Shown piece by piece: positions 44,525 through 54,446 of a stretch of DNA of 64,000 nt (the stretch's first letter is position 1; each line of letters opens with the position of its first letter). Position numbers and translations under genes: made by a program. The notes under the pieces were generated by a model. That model was given only the letters and a program-made list of their open reading frames with translations, made no database searches and had not been told where the DNA came from. Source of the stretch: Hespellia sp. (GTDB taxonomy: Bacteria > Bacillota > Clostridia > Lachnospirales > Lachnospiraceae); contig JAQVCP010000010.1 of NCBI GenBank assembly GCA_028689735.1, positions 1 through 64,000 of the forward strand, written 5' to 3'.

Positions 44525-45364
44525 CTATTTGCGTGCTGCTTCCACACAATTGTTCATTAACATTGCAATTGTCATTGGACCTACGCCGCCCGGAACAGGA
44601 GTAATTGCAGAGACAATCTCCGATACATCCTCAAAGTCTACATCACCACACAACTTGTTATTCTCATCACGATGCATTCCCACATCAATGACGACCGCAC
44701 CATCCTTAACATACTCTTTTGTGATAAGTTGTTTCTTACCGATGGCAACGATCAGGATATCCGCTCTGCGTGTCACTTCTGCCAGATTCTTGGTTCTGGA
44801 ATGACAGATTGTGACTGTTCCGTTCTCACGGAGAAGCAGAATGGACATGGGTTTTCCAACAATATTGCTGCGGCCAATCACCACACACTCTTTGCCTTCG
44901 ATCTTAATATCAGACCGTTTAAGCAATTGTATAATTCCGGCCGGTGTGCAGGATACAAATCCCTTTTCACCTATGCAGAGATTTCCCACACTCACCGGAT
45001 GGAATCCATCCACATCCTTTTCCGGTGCGATAGACTGGATAATCTTATCCTCATCAATATGCTTTGGTACCGGAAGCTGTACCAGGATTCCATGTACTCC
45101 CTCATCACTATTCAGCTTCTGAATTAAGGCAATCAGTTCCTCCTGCGTTGTCTCTTCTCCCAACTCAAACGCTCTGGATTCAATCCCAATATAGGCACAG
45201 GCTTTTTTCTTATTACGCACATACACGCAGGAGGCCGGATCTGCTCCTACCTGTATCACTGCCAGGCAAGGGTTGATTCCAACCTCGTGCATTCGTGCTA
45301 CTTCTTCTTTTAATTCATCTTTAATCTGCATGGAAATTGCTTTCCCGTCAATAATTTGTGGCAT
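44525..45364 (-). CDS. folD: Methylenetetrahydrofolate dehydrogenase/cyclohydrolase
   Basis: Interconverts 5,10-methylene-THF, methenyl-THF and 10-formyl-THF. The 279-residue protein has the substrate site YVRNKKKACAYIGI (about 49-62, catalytic Lys in the KKKAC part), VQLPVPKHID and the C-terminal PVPGGVGPMTIAMLMNN, with the Rossmann NADP loop VIGRSNIVGKP. AGGGGAG precedes the ATG. It follows fhs, completing the C1-THF route; such enzymes serve purine, thymidylate and acetogenic methyl-branch metabolism. Confidence 0.96.
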   Translation of the reverse strand: MPQIIDGKAISMQIKDELKEEVARMHEVGINPCLAVIQVGADPASCVYVRNKKKACAYIGIESRAFELGEETTQEELIALIQKLNSDEGVHGILVQLPVPKHIDEDKIIQSIAPEKDVDGFHPVSVGNLCIGEKGFVSCTPAGIIQLLKRSDIKIEGKECVVIGRSNIVGKPMSILLLRENGTVTICHSRTKNLAEVTRRADILIVAIGKKQLITKEYVKDGAVVIDVGMHRDENNKLCGDVDFEDVSEIVSAITPVPGGVGPMTIAMLMNNCVEAARK

Positions 45365-45406
45365 TTTTTATCTCCCCTGTTCATCTTATTAATCAATACG
45401 GATTTC

Positions 45407-47077
45407 TTAAAATAATCCGGTAATCTTTCCATCTTCGGAAACATCGATTCCATTAGCTGCTGGAATCTTTGGCAGTCCTGGCATTGTCATAACCGCGCCA
45501 GTCAGCGCAACAACAAATCCTGCTCCTGCGCTTACATACACTTCACGAATATGGATATCAAAATCCTTTGGACGTCCCAAAAGCTTCGCATTATCTGAAA
45601 GGGAATATTGATTCTTCGCCATACATACCGGAAATTCATCAAATCCCATCTCTTCTATCTTCGCAATCTGCTTCGACACAGCTGGCTCGTAAATAACGCT
45701 TCTTGCGCCATAGATTTCCTTCGCGATTGTCTCAATCTTCTCTTTCAGTGACAATTCTGTACTATAAAGTGGATGATAATGGCTTTCCTTCGTTTCTAAA
45801 GTCTCCAGTACTTTCTGAGCAAGAGCGATTCCTCCCTCGCCGCCCTTCTCCCATACTTCGGACAATGCAAATTCACAGCCACGTTCCTCGCAGAACTTAC
45901 GGATATATTCATTCTCAGCATCGGTATCTGTGATGAAAGAATTCAATGTCACAATAACCGGCACATCATATTTTTGAATATTTTCAATATGTTTTTCTAA
46001 ATTAACAATTCCTTTTGCAAGCGCATCCAGGTTTTCTTGGTTGAGATCCGCTTTTGCGACGCCACCATTATACTTCAAAGCACGAACCGTTGCAACTAAA
46101 ACTACGGCATCTGGTTTCAGTCCCGCCATGCGGCACTTGATGTCGAAGAATTTTTCAGCACCCAGATCTGCACCGAATCCTGCCTCTGTAATTGCAATAT
46201 CACTCAGCTTCAGCGCCATCTTGGTCGCACGCACACTGTTGCAGCCATGTGCGATATTGGCAAAAGGTCCGCCGTGTACCAACGCCGGCGTATGTTCTAA
46301 TGTCTGGATGAGATTCGGTTTGATTGCATCCTTAAGTAGTGCAGTCATTGCACCGGTAGCCTGAAGCTGGTCTGCTGTAACTGGACTTCCTGCAAATGTA
46401 TACGCAACAATAATCTGACCAAGACGTTTCTTCAAGTCCTGCAAATCATCTGCAAGACAAAGAATTGCCATGATTTCTGACGCCACAGTGATGACAAAAT
46501 GATCCTCTCTCACCATACCATCCATCTTATTTCCAAGCCCAACTACGGTATTGCGCAGTACACGGTCGTTCATGTCCAGACAACGCTTCCAAACAATCTG
46601 TCTCGGATCAATCTGAAGCGCATTGCCCTGCTGAATATGGTTATCAAGCATTGCTGCAAGCAAATTATTTGCAGAAGTAATCGCATGAAAATCTCCGGTA
46701 AAGTGAAGGTTCAAATCCTCCATCGGAACAACTTGAGCCATGCCACCGCCTGCAGCACCGCCTTTGATACCAAAACATGGACCAAGGGAAGGCTCACGAA
46801 GTGCAATCAGCGCTTTTTTATTCATTTTGGCAAAAGCCTGCCCCAGTCCTACCGTGGTGGTAGTCTTTCCTTCTCCTGCCGGAGTTGGATTGATTGCTGT
46901 TACAAGTACCAGCTTTCCATCCTCTTTGTCCTTAATCTTGTCCCATAAGTCCTCGGAAAGCTTTGCTTTGTACTTTCCGTAAAATTCCAGGTCATCCTCC
47001 TGAATTCCAATCGATGCTGCAACCTCTTTGATGTGTTCCATCTGTGCTTCCTGTGCAATCTGGATATCTGTTTTCAT
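45407..47077 (-). CDS. fhs: Formate-tetrahydrofolate ligase
   Basis: A 556-residue enzyme that makes 10-formyl-THF from formate, THF and ATP. The P-loop-like [19 protein letters not shown] (about 62-80), [20 protein letters not shown] and the segment [18 protein letters not shown] are specific to Fhs. ATG 47077 has AGGAGG upstream; the open frame continues 15 codons further. It is followed by folD. Formyl-THF is used for purines and N-formylmethionine and, in acetogenic relatives, for the methyl branch; no other Wood-Ljungdahl gene is seen. Confidence 0.96.
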   Translation of the reverse strand: MKTDIQIAQEAQMEHIKEVAASIGIQEDDLEFYGKYKAKLSEDLWDKIKDKEDGKLVLVTAINPTPAGEGKTTTTVGLGQAFAKMNKKALIALREPSLGPCFGIKGGAAGGGMAQVVPMEDLNLHFTGDFHAITSANNLLAAMLDNHIQQGNALQIDPRQIVWKRCLDMNDRVLRNTVVGLGNKMDGMVREDHFVITVASEIMAILCLADDLQDLKKRLGQIIVAYTFAGSPVTADQLQATGAMTALLKDAIKPNLIQTLEHTPALVHGGPFANIAHGCNSVRATKMALKLSDIAITEAGFGADLGAEKFFDIKCRMAGLKPDAVVLVATVRALKYNGGVAKADLNQENLDALAKGIVNLEKHIENIQKYDVPVIVTLNSFITDTDAENEYIRKFCEERGCEFALSEVWEKGGEGGIALAQKVLETLETKESHYHPLYSTELSLKEKIETIAKEIYGARSVIYEPAVSKQIAKIEEMGFDEFPVCMAKNQYSLSDNAKLLGRPKDFDIHIREVYVSAGAGFVVALTGAVMTMPGLPKIPAANGIDVSEDGKITGLF

Positions 47078-47114
47078 TTGTAATTCCCTCCTGATTCTCT
47101 TCTTTCTATGATTC

Positions 47115-49652
47115 TTACACATATTCTTCTATGTATTGTTCAAATTCTTCCTTGGACATCAAAACCTTACGCGGCTTCGTGCCTTCTTCTTCACCGACAA
47201 CTCCTGCCTCACAAAGCTGATCCATGATTCTCGCCGCCCGGTTAAATCCAATCTTAAAGACACGCTGCAACATTCCAATCGATGCCTTTTCTTTTTCAAT
47301 AATAAAACGACCTGCTTCTACAAAATAAGTATCTCTTTCATTCTCATCTCCACCCTGTACAGCATTCCCCGTTCCGGCGGCGTTGGAATTGACATGGTTC
47401 GTAATCTCCTCGTTGTAGGATGCCGTTCCATTTCTTTCTATCAGATAATCAACCACTTTCTGAACTTCTTTATCCGAAACAAAAGACCCCTGCACCCGGA
47501 CCGGCTTTGGATATCCTGTCGGATAGAACAGCATGTCTCCTTTTCCAAGAAGTTTCTCCGCACCATTCATATCAATTATCGTTCTGGAATCTACTCCTGA
47601 AGATACAGAAAATGCAATTCTGGAAGGCATATTGGCCTTAATCAGTCCGGTGATAACGTTGACAGACGGTCTCTGTGTCGCAAGAATAAGATGCAGTCCG
47701 GCTGCCCTGGCAAGCTGCGCCAGACGACAGATTGCGCCTTCCACCTCACCTGGAGCAACCATCATTAAATCTGCCAGCTCGTCCACAATAATTACGATTT
47801 GAGGCATCTTCTCCGGCACGCCATCTTCCTGGTTCATCGAAGATATCTTTTCATTGAAGCCCTTCAGATCGCGTACGTTGTATTCTGCAAAAAGTTGATA
47901 ACGTTTCGTCATCTCTGCAACAGCCCAGTTCAATGCCCCAGCAGCCTTCTTCGGGTCTGTGACAACCGGAATCAGTAAATGCGGAATTCCGTTATATACA
48001 CTTAACTCCACAACCTTAGGATCGATCATAATCAATTTGACATCCTCCGGTCGGGAACGATAGAGAATACTCATAATCAATGTATTGATACAAACGGATT
48101 TACCAGAACCTGTGGCTCCTGCTACAAGTAAATGCGGCATCTTCGCAATATCGGCAATCACTGTCTTTCCTGATATGTCTTTTCCTGCTGCAAACGCAAT
48201 TTTTGCACTACTGTTTTTAAATTCATCGGACTCCAGTAAGTCTCGAAGCATGACAGGTTTCGTCTCCTGATTCGGGACTTCAATTCCCACAGCCGCCTTT
48301 CCTGGAATCGGGGCCTCAATTCGTAGATCCGCAACTGCCAGATTTAGCTTGATATCGTCTGCAAGGCCAACAATCTTACTTACTTTCACACCAAGTTCAG
48401 GTTGAAGCTCATATCTGGTAACCGATGGTCCACAGCTTGCATTTGTCACATGGACGTTCACCCCGAAAGTCTGAAGCGTGCGTTCCAGTTTTAATGCTGT
48501 AGCACGTAAATGTGCATCAGAATCCCCACCTGTTTTCTTTCCACGAACCAGAAGATTCATAGGCGGACATTTGTATGGCGGCGCGACTGGCTTTTGGGTG
48601 CTCAGAATCGTCTGCTCCACACTGGCAGTCTCTTCTGCAACCATCGCTGCGCTCTCTGCGGTTTTGCGTGCTTTTTGCGGTTTGATTTCCTCAATATCTT
48701 GTTCCATTGTTTTTTCAGACGCTGTCTCTGTAAAAGCCTCATCCAAATCAAGCACAGGCTCCGCCCGGTTAATTACCAGATTCTCCAATGACATGACTTT
48801 GGTTTCATCCGAAATGATTTCCTCTGTTAACGGTGATGCAGTTTCTCCGCCCGGTGCTTCAAGTTCCTTGATGTCTGGCGATTTTTTGGATAATGTGGTA
48901 TTAAAAGAAACACCGGATGCCGCTTTTCCATTTGCCGCTTTTTTTCTGTTTTCTTCTTGATTCACCCTGGCACGTTCTGCCTTCTTTTCGTTAGAAATTG
49001 CCTTCCGTCTCTTTGCATCATCATATGCCATTTTACTCCCATGACTGACGCTGCCGATAAAGGACTTTCCGCTAATCAATACAAAACAGATAATTCCTAA
49101 AATAATGATAACGACAAAAGCTCCCACAACGCCAACCAATGGACACAAAAGCTTCACAATACATCCGCCGAGAAGACCTCCGGCATTCTTATGTATGCTG
49201 GCATTCGTATAGTATGACATGAGAGATGCGTTCTTGTCATACAAATTAAATACAAGCTCTAAAAAAGAACAAATCAATATAACAAATACAAATCCGGCTA
49301 AAGTCTTCAGATAAGCAGTCATATTGTGCTTGTTTGATACCAGAAATGCAATTCCTGCAAATACAAGCAATGGCATCAGATACGCCATCACTCCGAAGAT
49401 TCCAAAGAAAAAGGATGAAACAGCTCCCCCCACTGTTCCTCCGATTCCAAAATTACTTATAATCCATATCACACAAAAAGCGAGTGTGATCAGAATTACA
49501 ACTTCATCAATGATTGTGCTGTACTCCTGTGGCATTGCCTGCTTAGCAGCCGTTTTTTTCTTCGCTGAAGTGCTCTTCGTTGTCTTTTTTGTTGTTGCTT
49601 TTGCTGTTGTTTTTTTAGCAGTTGTCTTCTTTGCAGTTGACTTTGCAGCCAT
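47115..49652 (-). CDS. ftsK: DNA translocase FtsK/SpoIIIE with a basic Lys-Thr-rich N-terminus
   Basis: An 845-residue DNA translocase that pumps chromosomes across the septum in division and sporulation. The first 38 residues are a low-complexity basic tail ([20 protein letters not shown] and following), then four membrane spans at about residues 50-195, a variable linker (about 200-400) and the motor domain: Walker [21 protein letters not shown] (near residue 540), Walker [16 protein letters not shown], and the C-terminal winged-helix gamma domain ([20 protein letters not shown]). ATG 49652 follows AAGGGGGA. It is co-directional with tepA, as in the Bacillus ymfB-spoIIIE arrangement. Confidence 0.94.
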   Translation of the reverse strand: MAAKSTAKKTTAKKTTAKATTKKTTKSTSAKKKTAAKQAMPQEYSTIIDEVVILITLAFCVIWIISNFGIGGTVGGAVSSFFFGIFGVMAYLMPLLVFAGIAFLVSNKHNMTAYLKTLAGFVFVILICSFLELVFNLYDKNASLMSYYTNASIHKNAGGLLGGCIVKLLCPLVGVVGAFVVIIILGIICFVLISGKSFIGSVSHGSKMAYDDAKRRKAISNEKKAERARVNQEENRKKAANGKAASGVSFNTTLSKKSPDIKELEAPGGETASPLTEEIISDETKVMSLENLVINRAEPVLDLDEAFTETASEKTMEQDIEEIKPQKARKTAESAAMVAEETASVEQTILSTQKPVAPPYKCPPMNLLVRGKKTGGDSDAHLRATALKLERTLQTFGVNVHVTNASCGPSVTRYELQPELGVKVSKIVGLADDIKLNLAVADLRIEAPIPGKAAVGIEVPNQETKPVMLRDLLESDEFKNSSAKIAFAAGKDISGKTVIADIAKMPHLLVAGATGSGKSVCINTLIMSILYRSRPEDVKLIMIDPKVVELSVYNGIPHLLIPVVTDPKKAAGALNWAVAEMTKRYQLFAEYNVRDLKGFNEKISSMNQEDGVPEKMPQIVIIVDELADLMMVAPGEVEGAICRLAQLARAAGLHLILATQRPSVNVITGLIKANMPSRIAFSVSSGVDSRTIIDMNGAEKLLGKGDMLFYPTGYPKPVRVQGSFVSDKEVQKVVDYLIERNGTASYNEEITNHVNSNAAGTGNAVQGGDENERDTYFVEAGRFIIEKEKASIGMLQRVFKIGFNRAARIMDQLCEAGVVGEEEGTKPRKVLMSKEEFEQYIEEYV

Positions 49653-49735
49653 AATACTTCCCCCTTGGTTCTTAAACATACTATTTATAGTATAGCATTT
49701 TTGAAAACCAATGTCATTATGAAAATATGAGTTTT

Positions 49736-50425
49736 TCAAGGCACAGAAGCGCTCCTTTTTTGTCTATATTTTTCAATCAGATCATGCAGCATCTTCATTG
49801 CATCGCTGACTCCACCCACACAGTCAATCATACCCTCATCTACAGCTTCCTTTCCAGTCAACATCGTCCCTACATCCTTGACAAGTTGTGTCGGATCCAT
49901 CATCAGCTCCTCCAGACGTCTTTGTGAAATATGAGAATGAGATGCAATAAATCCAGTAATCCGATCCTGAGTCTGTTGAATATTGCGAAAACTCTGTATC
50001 ACCCCAATAAACATTCCGCTCGCACGCACCGGATGAATCACCATTGTCCCAGTAGGCACGATGAACGAATAATCTGCCGATACTGCCAGAGGACCGCCAA
50101 TCGAATGACTTCCGCCAAGGACAAGAGATACCGTTGGCTTACTGAGAGAAGCAACCATCTCTGCCATGGCCAACCCGGCCTCCACATCTCCGCCAAGTGT
50201 ATTTAAAAGAATCAGCGCCCCATCAATCTCTTCATTATCCTCCACCTCAGCAAGAAGTGGAATAATGTGTTCATACTTCGTCGTTTTCGAGTTACTTCCG
50301 GCCGCCTCATGCCCCTCAATCTCCCCGATAATCGTAATCAGCTTAATATGATGCTTCCGCTCATTCTGATCCAGCTCCATCGTCCCAAGATCCTGTATCG
50401 AATTCTGTTTTTCTTCCTCATTCAT
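49736..50425 (-). CDS. tepA: ClpP-like translocation-enhancing protein TepA
   Basis: A 229-residue ClpP-fold serine peptidase of the TepA/YmfB family. Ser108 in LGGSHSIGGPL and His131 in GTMVIHPVR are the expected catalytic residues, with ILLNTLGGDVEAGLAMAEMV (about 72-91) as the oxyanion region. In Bacillus it lies before spoIIIE, as here. ATG 50425 follows AGGAGG by eight bases. The physiological substrate is not certain; the family has been linked to signal-peptide turnover and to spores. Confidence 0.88.
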   Translation of the reverse strand: MNEEEKQNSIQDLGTMELDQNERKHHIKLITIIGEIEGHEAAGSNSKTTKYEHIIPLLAEVEDNEEIDGALILLNTLGGDVEAGLAMAEMVASLSKPTVSLVLGGSHSIGGPLAVSADYSFIVPTGTMVIHPVRASGMFIGVIQSFRNIQQTQDRITGFIASHSHISQRRLEELMMDPTQLVKDVGTMLTGKEAVDEGMIDCVGGVSDAMKMLHDLIEKYRQKRSASVP

Positions 50426-50512
50426 AAACACAACCTCCTGCAATTTACAATTCTATGAAAGATAGTATAAATAAAACAAGAAAAAACATACATTTAAATA
50501 TCATAAATTCCA

Positions 50513-50582
50513 AAAAGAACGCCTGCTACAGGATGGGTTTTGCATTCTGCAAAATCTTATCCTGTAACAGGCGTTCTTTTTT
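50513..50582. terminator. Long bidirectional terminator after the decarboxylase operon
   Basis: AAGAACGCCTGCTACAGGAT pairs with ATCCTGTAACAGGCGTTCTT with one mismatch, and an inner TTTTGCA/TGCAAAA stem sits in the loop. T-runs flank it on both strands, so it ends the oad operon (-) and blocks transcription from the left. Confidence 0.92.
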
Positions 50583-50628
50583 ACTTACGGAGACACCGCG
50601 AAACTAACACGCGTGGAAATCAAATTTC

Positions 50629-52044
50629 TTAAACCGGATATGCTCCATCTTTTGTATCTGCCACCGTAGCATCTACCTTTGTCTTCTGTGCATCTCTGTA
50701 CTTGAAGAAGTCAGTAGCAACCTGTGGGAACAGAGCATAAGTGAGGACATCCTCATCCTGCTCTTTGTACTGTGACATCTCAGCTTCCAGAGTTGCGAGC
50801 TCATCTGGAATCAAGTCTGCCGGGCGGCAGGTAATAATGTCAGCATCCTTTCCGATACATTTTTCAACAACTTCCGGATTAAACGGCTTAACCGTCGCAC
50901 CATATTTGCCAGATAAAACATCTTTTGTCTCTTTGGTCGCCATCTTGTATCTCTCACCCATGAGTACGTTAAACACTGCCTGCGTTCCAACAATCTGTGA
51001 AGATGGTGTAACAAGCGGTGGCTCACCAAGATCTTTCCGTACACGAGGTACTTCTTCCAGCACCTCATAATACTTGTCTTCTGCTCCCTGCTCTTTTAAC
51101 TGGGAAGTCAGGTTCGATAACATACCGCCTGGTACCTGGTAAAGCAGAGTCTTGATATTCACGCCAAGGTTCTTAGGATTCAGGAGGCCTGAATCAAGTG
51201 CTTCATCCCTGATTGGTCTGAAATAATCAGCAATCTCAGCAAGAAGTGTCTGGTCAAATCCGGTATCATAAGGTGTACCCTTGAACGTCTCAACCATAAC
51301 CTCTGTTGCAGGCTGGCTTGTACCAAGTGCAAATGGTGACATTGCAGTATCAATGACATCGACACCTGCCTCAACAGCTTTTAAATATGTCATAGAAGCA
51401 ACACCTGAAGTATAATGTGTGTGAAGCTGAATCGGAATATTTACTGCATCCTTCATCGCTGCAATCATATCTGTTGCTTTGTATGGAAGAAGAAGACCTG
51501 CCATATCCTTGATACAGATAGAGTCTGCACCCATATCCTCAATTTTCTTGGCGATGTCTGTCCAGTATTCCATTGTATACGCATCACCCAGGGTATAAGA
51601 TAATGCGACCTGTGCATGTCCCTTTTCTTTGTTTGCTGCGGTAACTGCTGTCTGCAAGTTACGAAGATCATTCAGACAGTCAAAAATACGAATGATATCT
51701 ATACCATTTGCAACAGATTTCTGAACAAAATATTCAACAACGTCATCTGCGTATGGACGATATCCTAAGATGTTCTGTCCACGGAACAGCATCTGAAGCT
51801 TCGTGTTCTTGAATCCATCACGAAATTTACGAAGACGATCCCAGGGATCTTCCTTCAGGAAACGAAGAGATGCATCAAATGTCGCACCGCCCCAGCACTC
51901 TACAGAATGATATCCCACTTTGTCCATTTTGTCGACAATTGGAAGCATCTGCTCTGTTGTCATACGAGTAGCAATAAGAGACTGATGCGCATCACGCAAA
52001 ATGGTTTCAGTAATTTTAATCGGTTTTTTCTCTATTTCTGCCAT
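50629..52044 (-). CDS. Oxaloacetate decarboxylase alpha-type carboxyltransferase (no biotin domain)
   Basis: A 471-residue carboxyltransferase of the OadA / pyruvate carboxylase subunit B / transcarboxylase 5S family that moves CO2 between oxaloacetate or pyruvate and biotin. Metal ligands and the carboxylated lysine are in RDAHQSLIATRM (Asp18), SICIKDMAGLL (Lys179) and QLHTHYTSG (His208, His210). It lacks the C-terminal biotin domain of Klebsiella OadA; the separate biotin carrier gene in the operon supplies it. AAGGAGA precedes the ATG. It is the last gene of the operon with mmdA, oadG, the biotin carrier and oadB. Confidence 0.9.
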   Translation of the reverse strand: MAEIEKKPIKITETILRDAHQSLIATRMTTEQMLPIVDKMDKVGYHSVECWGGATFDASLRFLKEDPWDRLRKFRDGFKNTKLQMLFRGQNILGYRPYADDVVEYFVQKSVANGIDIIRIFDCLNDLRNLQTAVTAANKEKGHAQVALSYTLGDAYTMEYWTDIAKKIEDMGADSICIKDMAGLLLPYKATDMIAAMKDAVNIPIQLHTHYTSGVASMTYLKAVEAGVDVIDTAMSPFALGTSQPATEVMVETFKGTPYDTGFDQTLLAEIADYFRPIRDEALDSGLLNPKNLGVNIKTLLYQVPGGMLSNLTSQLKEQGAEDKYYEVLEEVPRVRKDLGEPPLVTPSSQIVGTQAVFNVLMGERYKMATKETKDVLSGKYGATVKPFNPEVVEKCIGKDADIITCRPADLIPDELATLEAEMSQYKEQDEDVLTYALFPQVATDFFKYRDAQKTKVDATVADTKDGAYPV

Positions 52045-52098
52045 AATTATTCTCCTTTTAATTTTATTAGAACTGCCATGTCCTTACGTTCTCCCGGC

Positions 52099-53250
52099 TT
52101 ACATTACACCAAAGATTGCCATAAAGGTTCCGGCTGCTACCGCAGTACCAATTACTCCGGCTACGTTCGGTCCCATTGCATGCATCAGAAGGAAGTTCGT
52201 AGGATCTGCCTCTGCACCAACTTTTTGGGATACACGTGCCGCCATAGGCACGGCAGATACTCCGGCGGATCCGATCAGTGGATTAACCTTACCACCAGTC
52301 ACTACACACATTAACTTTCCAAACAATACTCCGGCTGCTGTTCCGAAACAAAATGCCAGAAGACCAAGAGCAACAATCTTGATTGTACTTAAGTTCAGGA
52401 ACGCCTCTGCGCTCGTTGTCGCACCTACAGAAGTACCCAGCAAGATAACTACGATATACATCAGTGCATTAGAAGCTGTCTCTGTGAGCTGTCTTACCAC
52501 ACCGGATTCTCTGAACAGATTACCTAACATCAGCATACCAACAAGCGGCGCTGTAGTAGGAAGAATACAGCATACTACGATTGTAACGACAATAGGGAAA
52601 AGAACTCTTTCAAGCTTGGAAACTGGTCTGAGCTGTTCCATCTTGATCTTACGCTCTTTTTCTGTTGTGAGTAACTTCATAATCGGTGGCTGGATAATCG
52701 GTACCAGCGACATGTACGAGTATGCTGCCACGGCGATTGGTCCCATGATTGCTGTCTGCTGTAGTTTACCCGCAAGGAAGATAGAGGTTGGTCCATCTGC
52801 TCCTCCGATAATTGAGATTGCTGCCGCTGCTTTATCTGAAAAGCCAAGAGCCATAGCTCCGAGATAAGCGGCGAAAATACCAAACTGTGCTGCTGCACCG
52901 AGAAGGAAACTCTTTGGATTCGCAATCAGTGGTCCAAAGTCTGTCATTGCTCCAACGCCCATAAAAATCAGGGATGGCAGTATAGCCCATTCATCCAGTA
53001 AGTAGAAATAATGTAACAATCCACCCACACCATTTGCAGAATCTTCAATGCTCATCATGATGTCTGGATAAATATTAACTAACAACATACCAAAGGCGAT
53101 TGGAACTAACAAAAGTGGTTCGAACTCATGTCTTATTGCTAAATATAGGAAAAAACATGCAACCAAAATCATAATGTAATTTCCAACGGTTAAATTGAAA
53201 AATGCTGTCTGATGCACGAGGTTTCCTAATGTATTTGTTATATATTCCAT
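52099..53250 (-). CDS. oadB: Na+-translocating decarboxylase beta subunit
   Basis: A 383-residue membrane protein of the OadB/GcdB/MmdB family with about ten spans. It decarboxylates carboxybiotin and exports Na+. The conserved Na+-binding region is IIGGADGPTSIFLAGKL, Asp152, in the position of Klebsiella OadB Asp203, with a second conserved segment near the C-terminus (GKVNPLIGSAGVSAVPMAAR). GGAGG precedes the ATG. Confidence 0.94.
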   Translation of the reverse strand: MEYITNTLGNLVHQTAFFNLTVGNYIMILVACFFLYLAIRHEFEPLLLVPIAFGMLLVNIYPDIMMSIEDSANGVGGLLHYFYLLDEWAILPSLIFMGVGAMTDFGPLIANPKSFLLGAAAQFGIFAAYLGAMALGFSDKAAAAISIIGGADGPTSIFLAGKLQQTAIMGPIAVAAYSYMSLVPIIQPPIMKLLTTEKERKIKMEQLRPVSKLERVLFPIVVTIVVCCILPTTAPLVGMLMLGNLFRESGVVRQLTETASNALMYIVVILLGTSVGATTSAEAFLNLSTIKIVALGLLAFCFGTAAGVLFGKLMCVVTGGKVNPLIGSAGVSAVPMAARVSQKVGAEADPTNFLLMHAMGPNVAGVIGTAVAAGTFMAIFGVM

Positions 53251-53275
53251 CTTATAACCTCCATAAATACGCCTA

Positions 53276-53641
53276 CTAGTTCAATGTCGCTAATACTGCT
53301 CCTGATTCAATTGCATCTCCTACAGCTACATTGATGCTGGCAACAGTTCCATCTTCTGGAGCTACGACCGGAATCTCCATCTTCATAGCTTCAATGATTA
53401 CAACCGGGTCGCCCTTAGATACAGCCTGCCCAACACTCGCTTCCAGCTTGAATACTTTTCCGGCTGCTCCAGCCTTCACTTCAATACCACCTGCATTCGC
53501 TGGTGCCGCCGTCGCTGCTGGTGCTGCAACTGGTGCTGCCGCAATTGGAGCTGCTGCTGCAACTGGTGCTGCGCCTGCGCCCTTTTCTTCCACTGTTACG
53601 TCATATACATTACCATTTACTGTAATTGTGTAATTTTTCAT
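53276..53641 (-). CDS. Biotin carboxyl carrier protein (decarboxylase gamma/1.3S type)
   Basis: A 121-residue biotin acceptor. A beta N-terminus (MKNYTITVNGNVYDVTVEEK) leads to an Ala/Pro-rich flexible linker at about residues 21-52, then a lipoyl/biotinyl domain with the biotinylation site EAMKMEIPV (Lys87). The size matches transcarboxylase 1.3S and GcdC/MmdC carriers. AGGAGG precedes the ATG. It shuttles CO2 between the two carboxyltransferases of this operon and OadB. Confidence 0.95.
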   Translation of the reverse strand: MKNYTITVNGNVYDVTVEEKGAGAAPVAAAAPIAAAPVAAPAATAAPANAGGIEVKAGAAGKVFKLEASVGQAVSKGDPVVIIEAMKMEIPVVAPEDGTVASINVAVGDAIESGAVLATLN

Positions 53642-53659
53642 TTCAAATTCCTCCTAAAA

Positions 53660-54433
53660 TTAATTCCATTTATTAGTGGTTCTACGCTTGATAGAACGTA
53701 CGATAAATCCATCCGTTGTTGTTCCTTCCGAAGCTGCAATTGCCGCCGCGATGACTGCAATAAGCTCACCGTCATTTGCAGCAGTAGCTGGTGCCGCCGG
53801 CGTACTGACAACCGGTGTCTTTGGAGCTGCGGCTGGTTTCGCCTCTGTCTTCTGCTTCTTGAATTTTGCTTCAATTGCAGGAATAAACTTAAATGATGAA
53901 ATCAGAAGTGAAATGAAAATCAATACAGCAAATACGGTTCCCATTCCCAATAATGTATTAAGTCCTGCTTTTTCAAGAATCTGTCCCATAGTATAGTGAA
54001 TATCTACGGTCATACTTTCAATATTCAGTTTTTCGTCAAACACAAACACGATATCAGCGTCTTTGTTTTCAAAATTAGCCTTTGTTGTAAGTGTGACATC
54101 TTTGTCTGTTGCTTCTACTTCATAGTCGCTGTAATCTTCCAATTCGCCGTACTCCGAGGTAGCTGCCTGCCATGCTTCCATCATTGTGATAAAATTATCA
54201 CTTTCAACCGGAAGGCCGGAATTCATCAGAGTAATTCCAAGTTCAAGATCAGAAGCCTCTTTCAGGCTCTCAAAATCTGTATCCGTCATCTGCTCGAAGC
54301 TCTGTAGTACGGTGTCGGTGTATTGCTCTAAAGTAGCTTCATCATAAGTTAATGTCTCCTTTTCACTTCCGCATGCCGTAAGTCCCAGGGCAAGTACGAG
54401 GACACATAGTAATAAGCCGATTTTCTTCTTCAA
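53660..54433 (-). CDS. OadG-type subunit fused to a DUF3887-like lipoprotein domain
   Basis: A 257-residue protein. Residues 1-23 form a lipoprotein signal with lipobox LGLTAC; residues about 30-150 are a secreted domain (YTDTVLQSFEQMTDTDFESL, then NKDADIVFVFDEKLNIESM) that resembles DUF3887; residues about 163-185 form a span (LLGMGTVFAVLIFISLLIS) followed by the OadG tail with KFIPAIEAKF and a Pro/Ala-rich C-terminus. OadG subunits normally are 80-100 residues and lack the outside domain. TTG 54433 is chosen: it gives a perfect lipoprotein signal with AGTGAGGTGAGG upstream, whereas ATG 54460, inside the mmdA stop region, lacks a ribosome site. Membrane anchor and assembly role inferred. Confidence 0.75.
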   Translation of the reverse strand: MKKKIGLLLCVLVLALGLTACGSEKETLTYDEATLEQYTDTVLQSFEQMTDTDFESLKEASDLELGITLMNSGLPVESDNFITMMEAWQAATSEYGELEDYSDYEVEATDKDVTLTTKANFENKDADIVFVFDEKLNIESMTVDIHYTMGQILEKAGLNTLLGMGTVFAVLIFISLLISSFKFIPAIEAKFKKQKTEAKPAAAPKTPVVSTPAAPATAANDGELIAVIAAAIAASEGTTTDGFIVRSIKRRTTNKWN

Positions 54434-54446
54434 TTGCCTCACCTCA

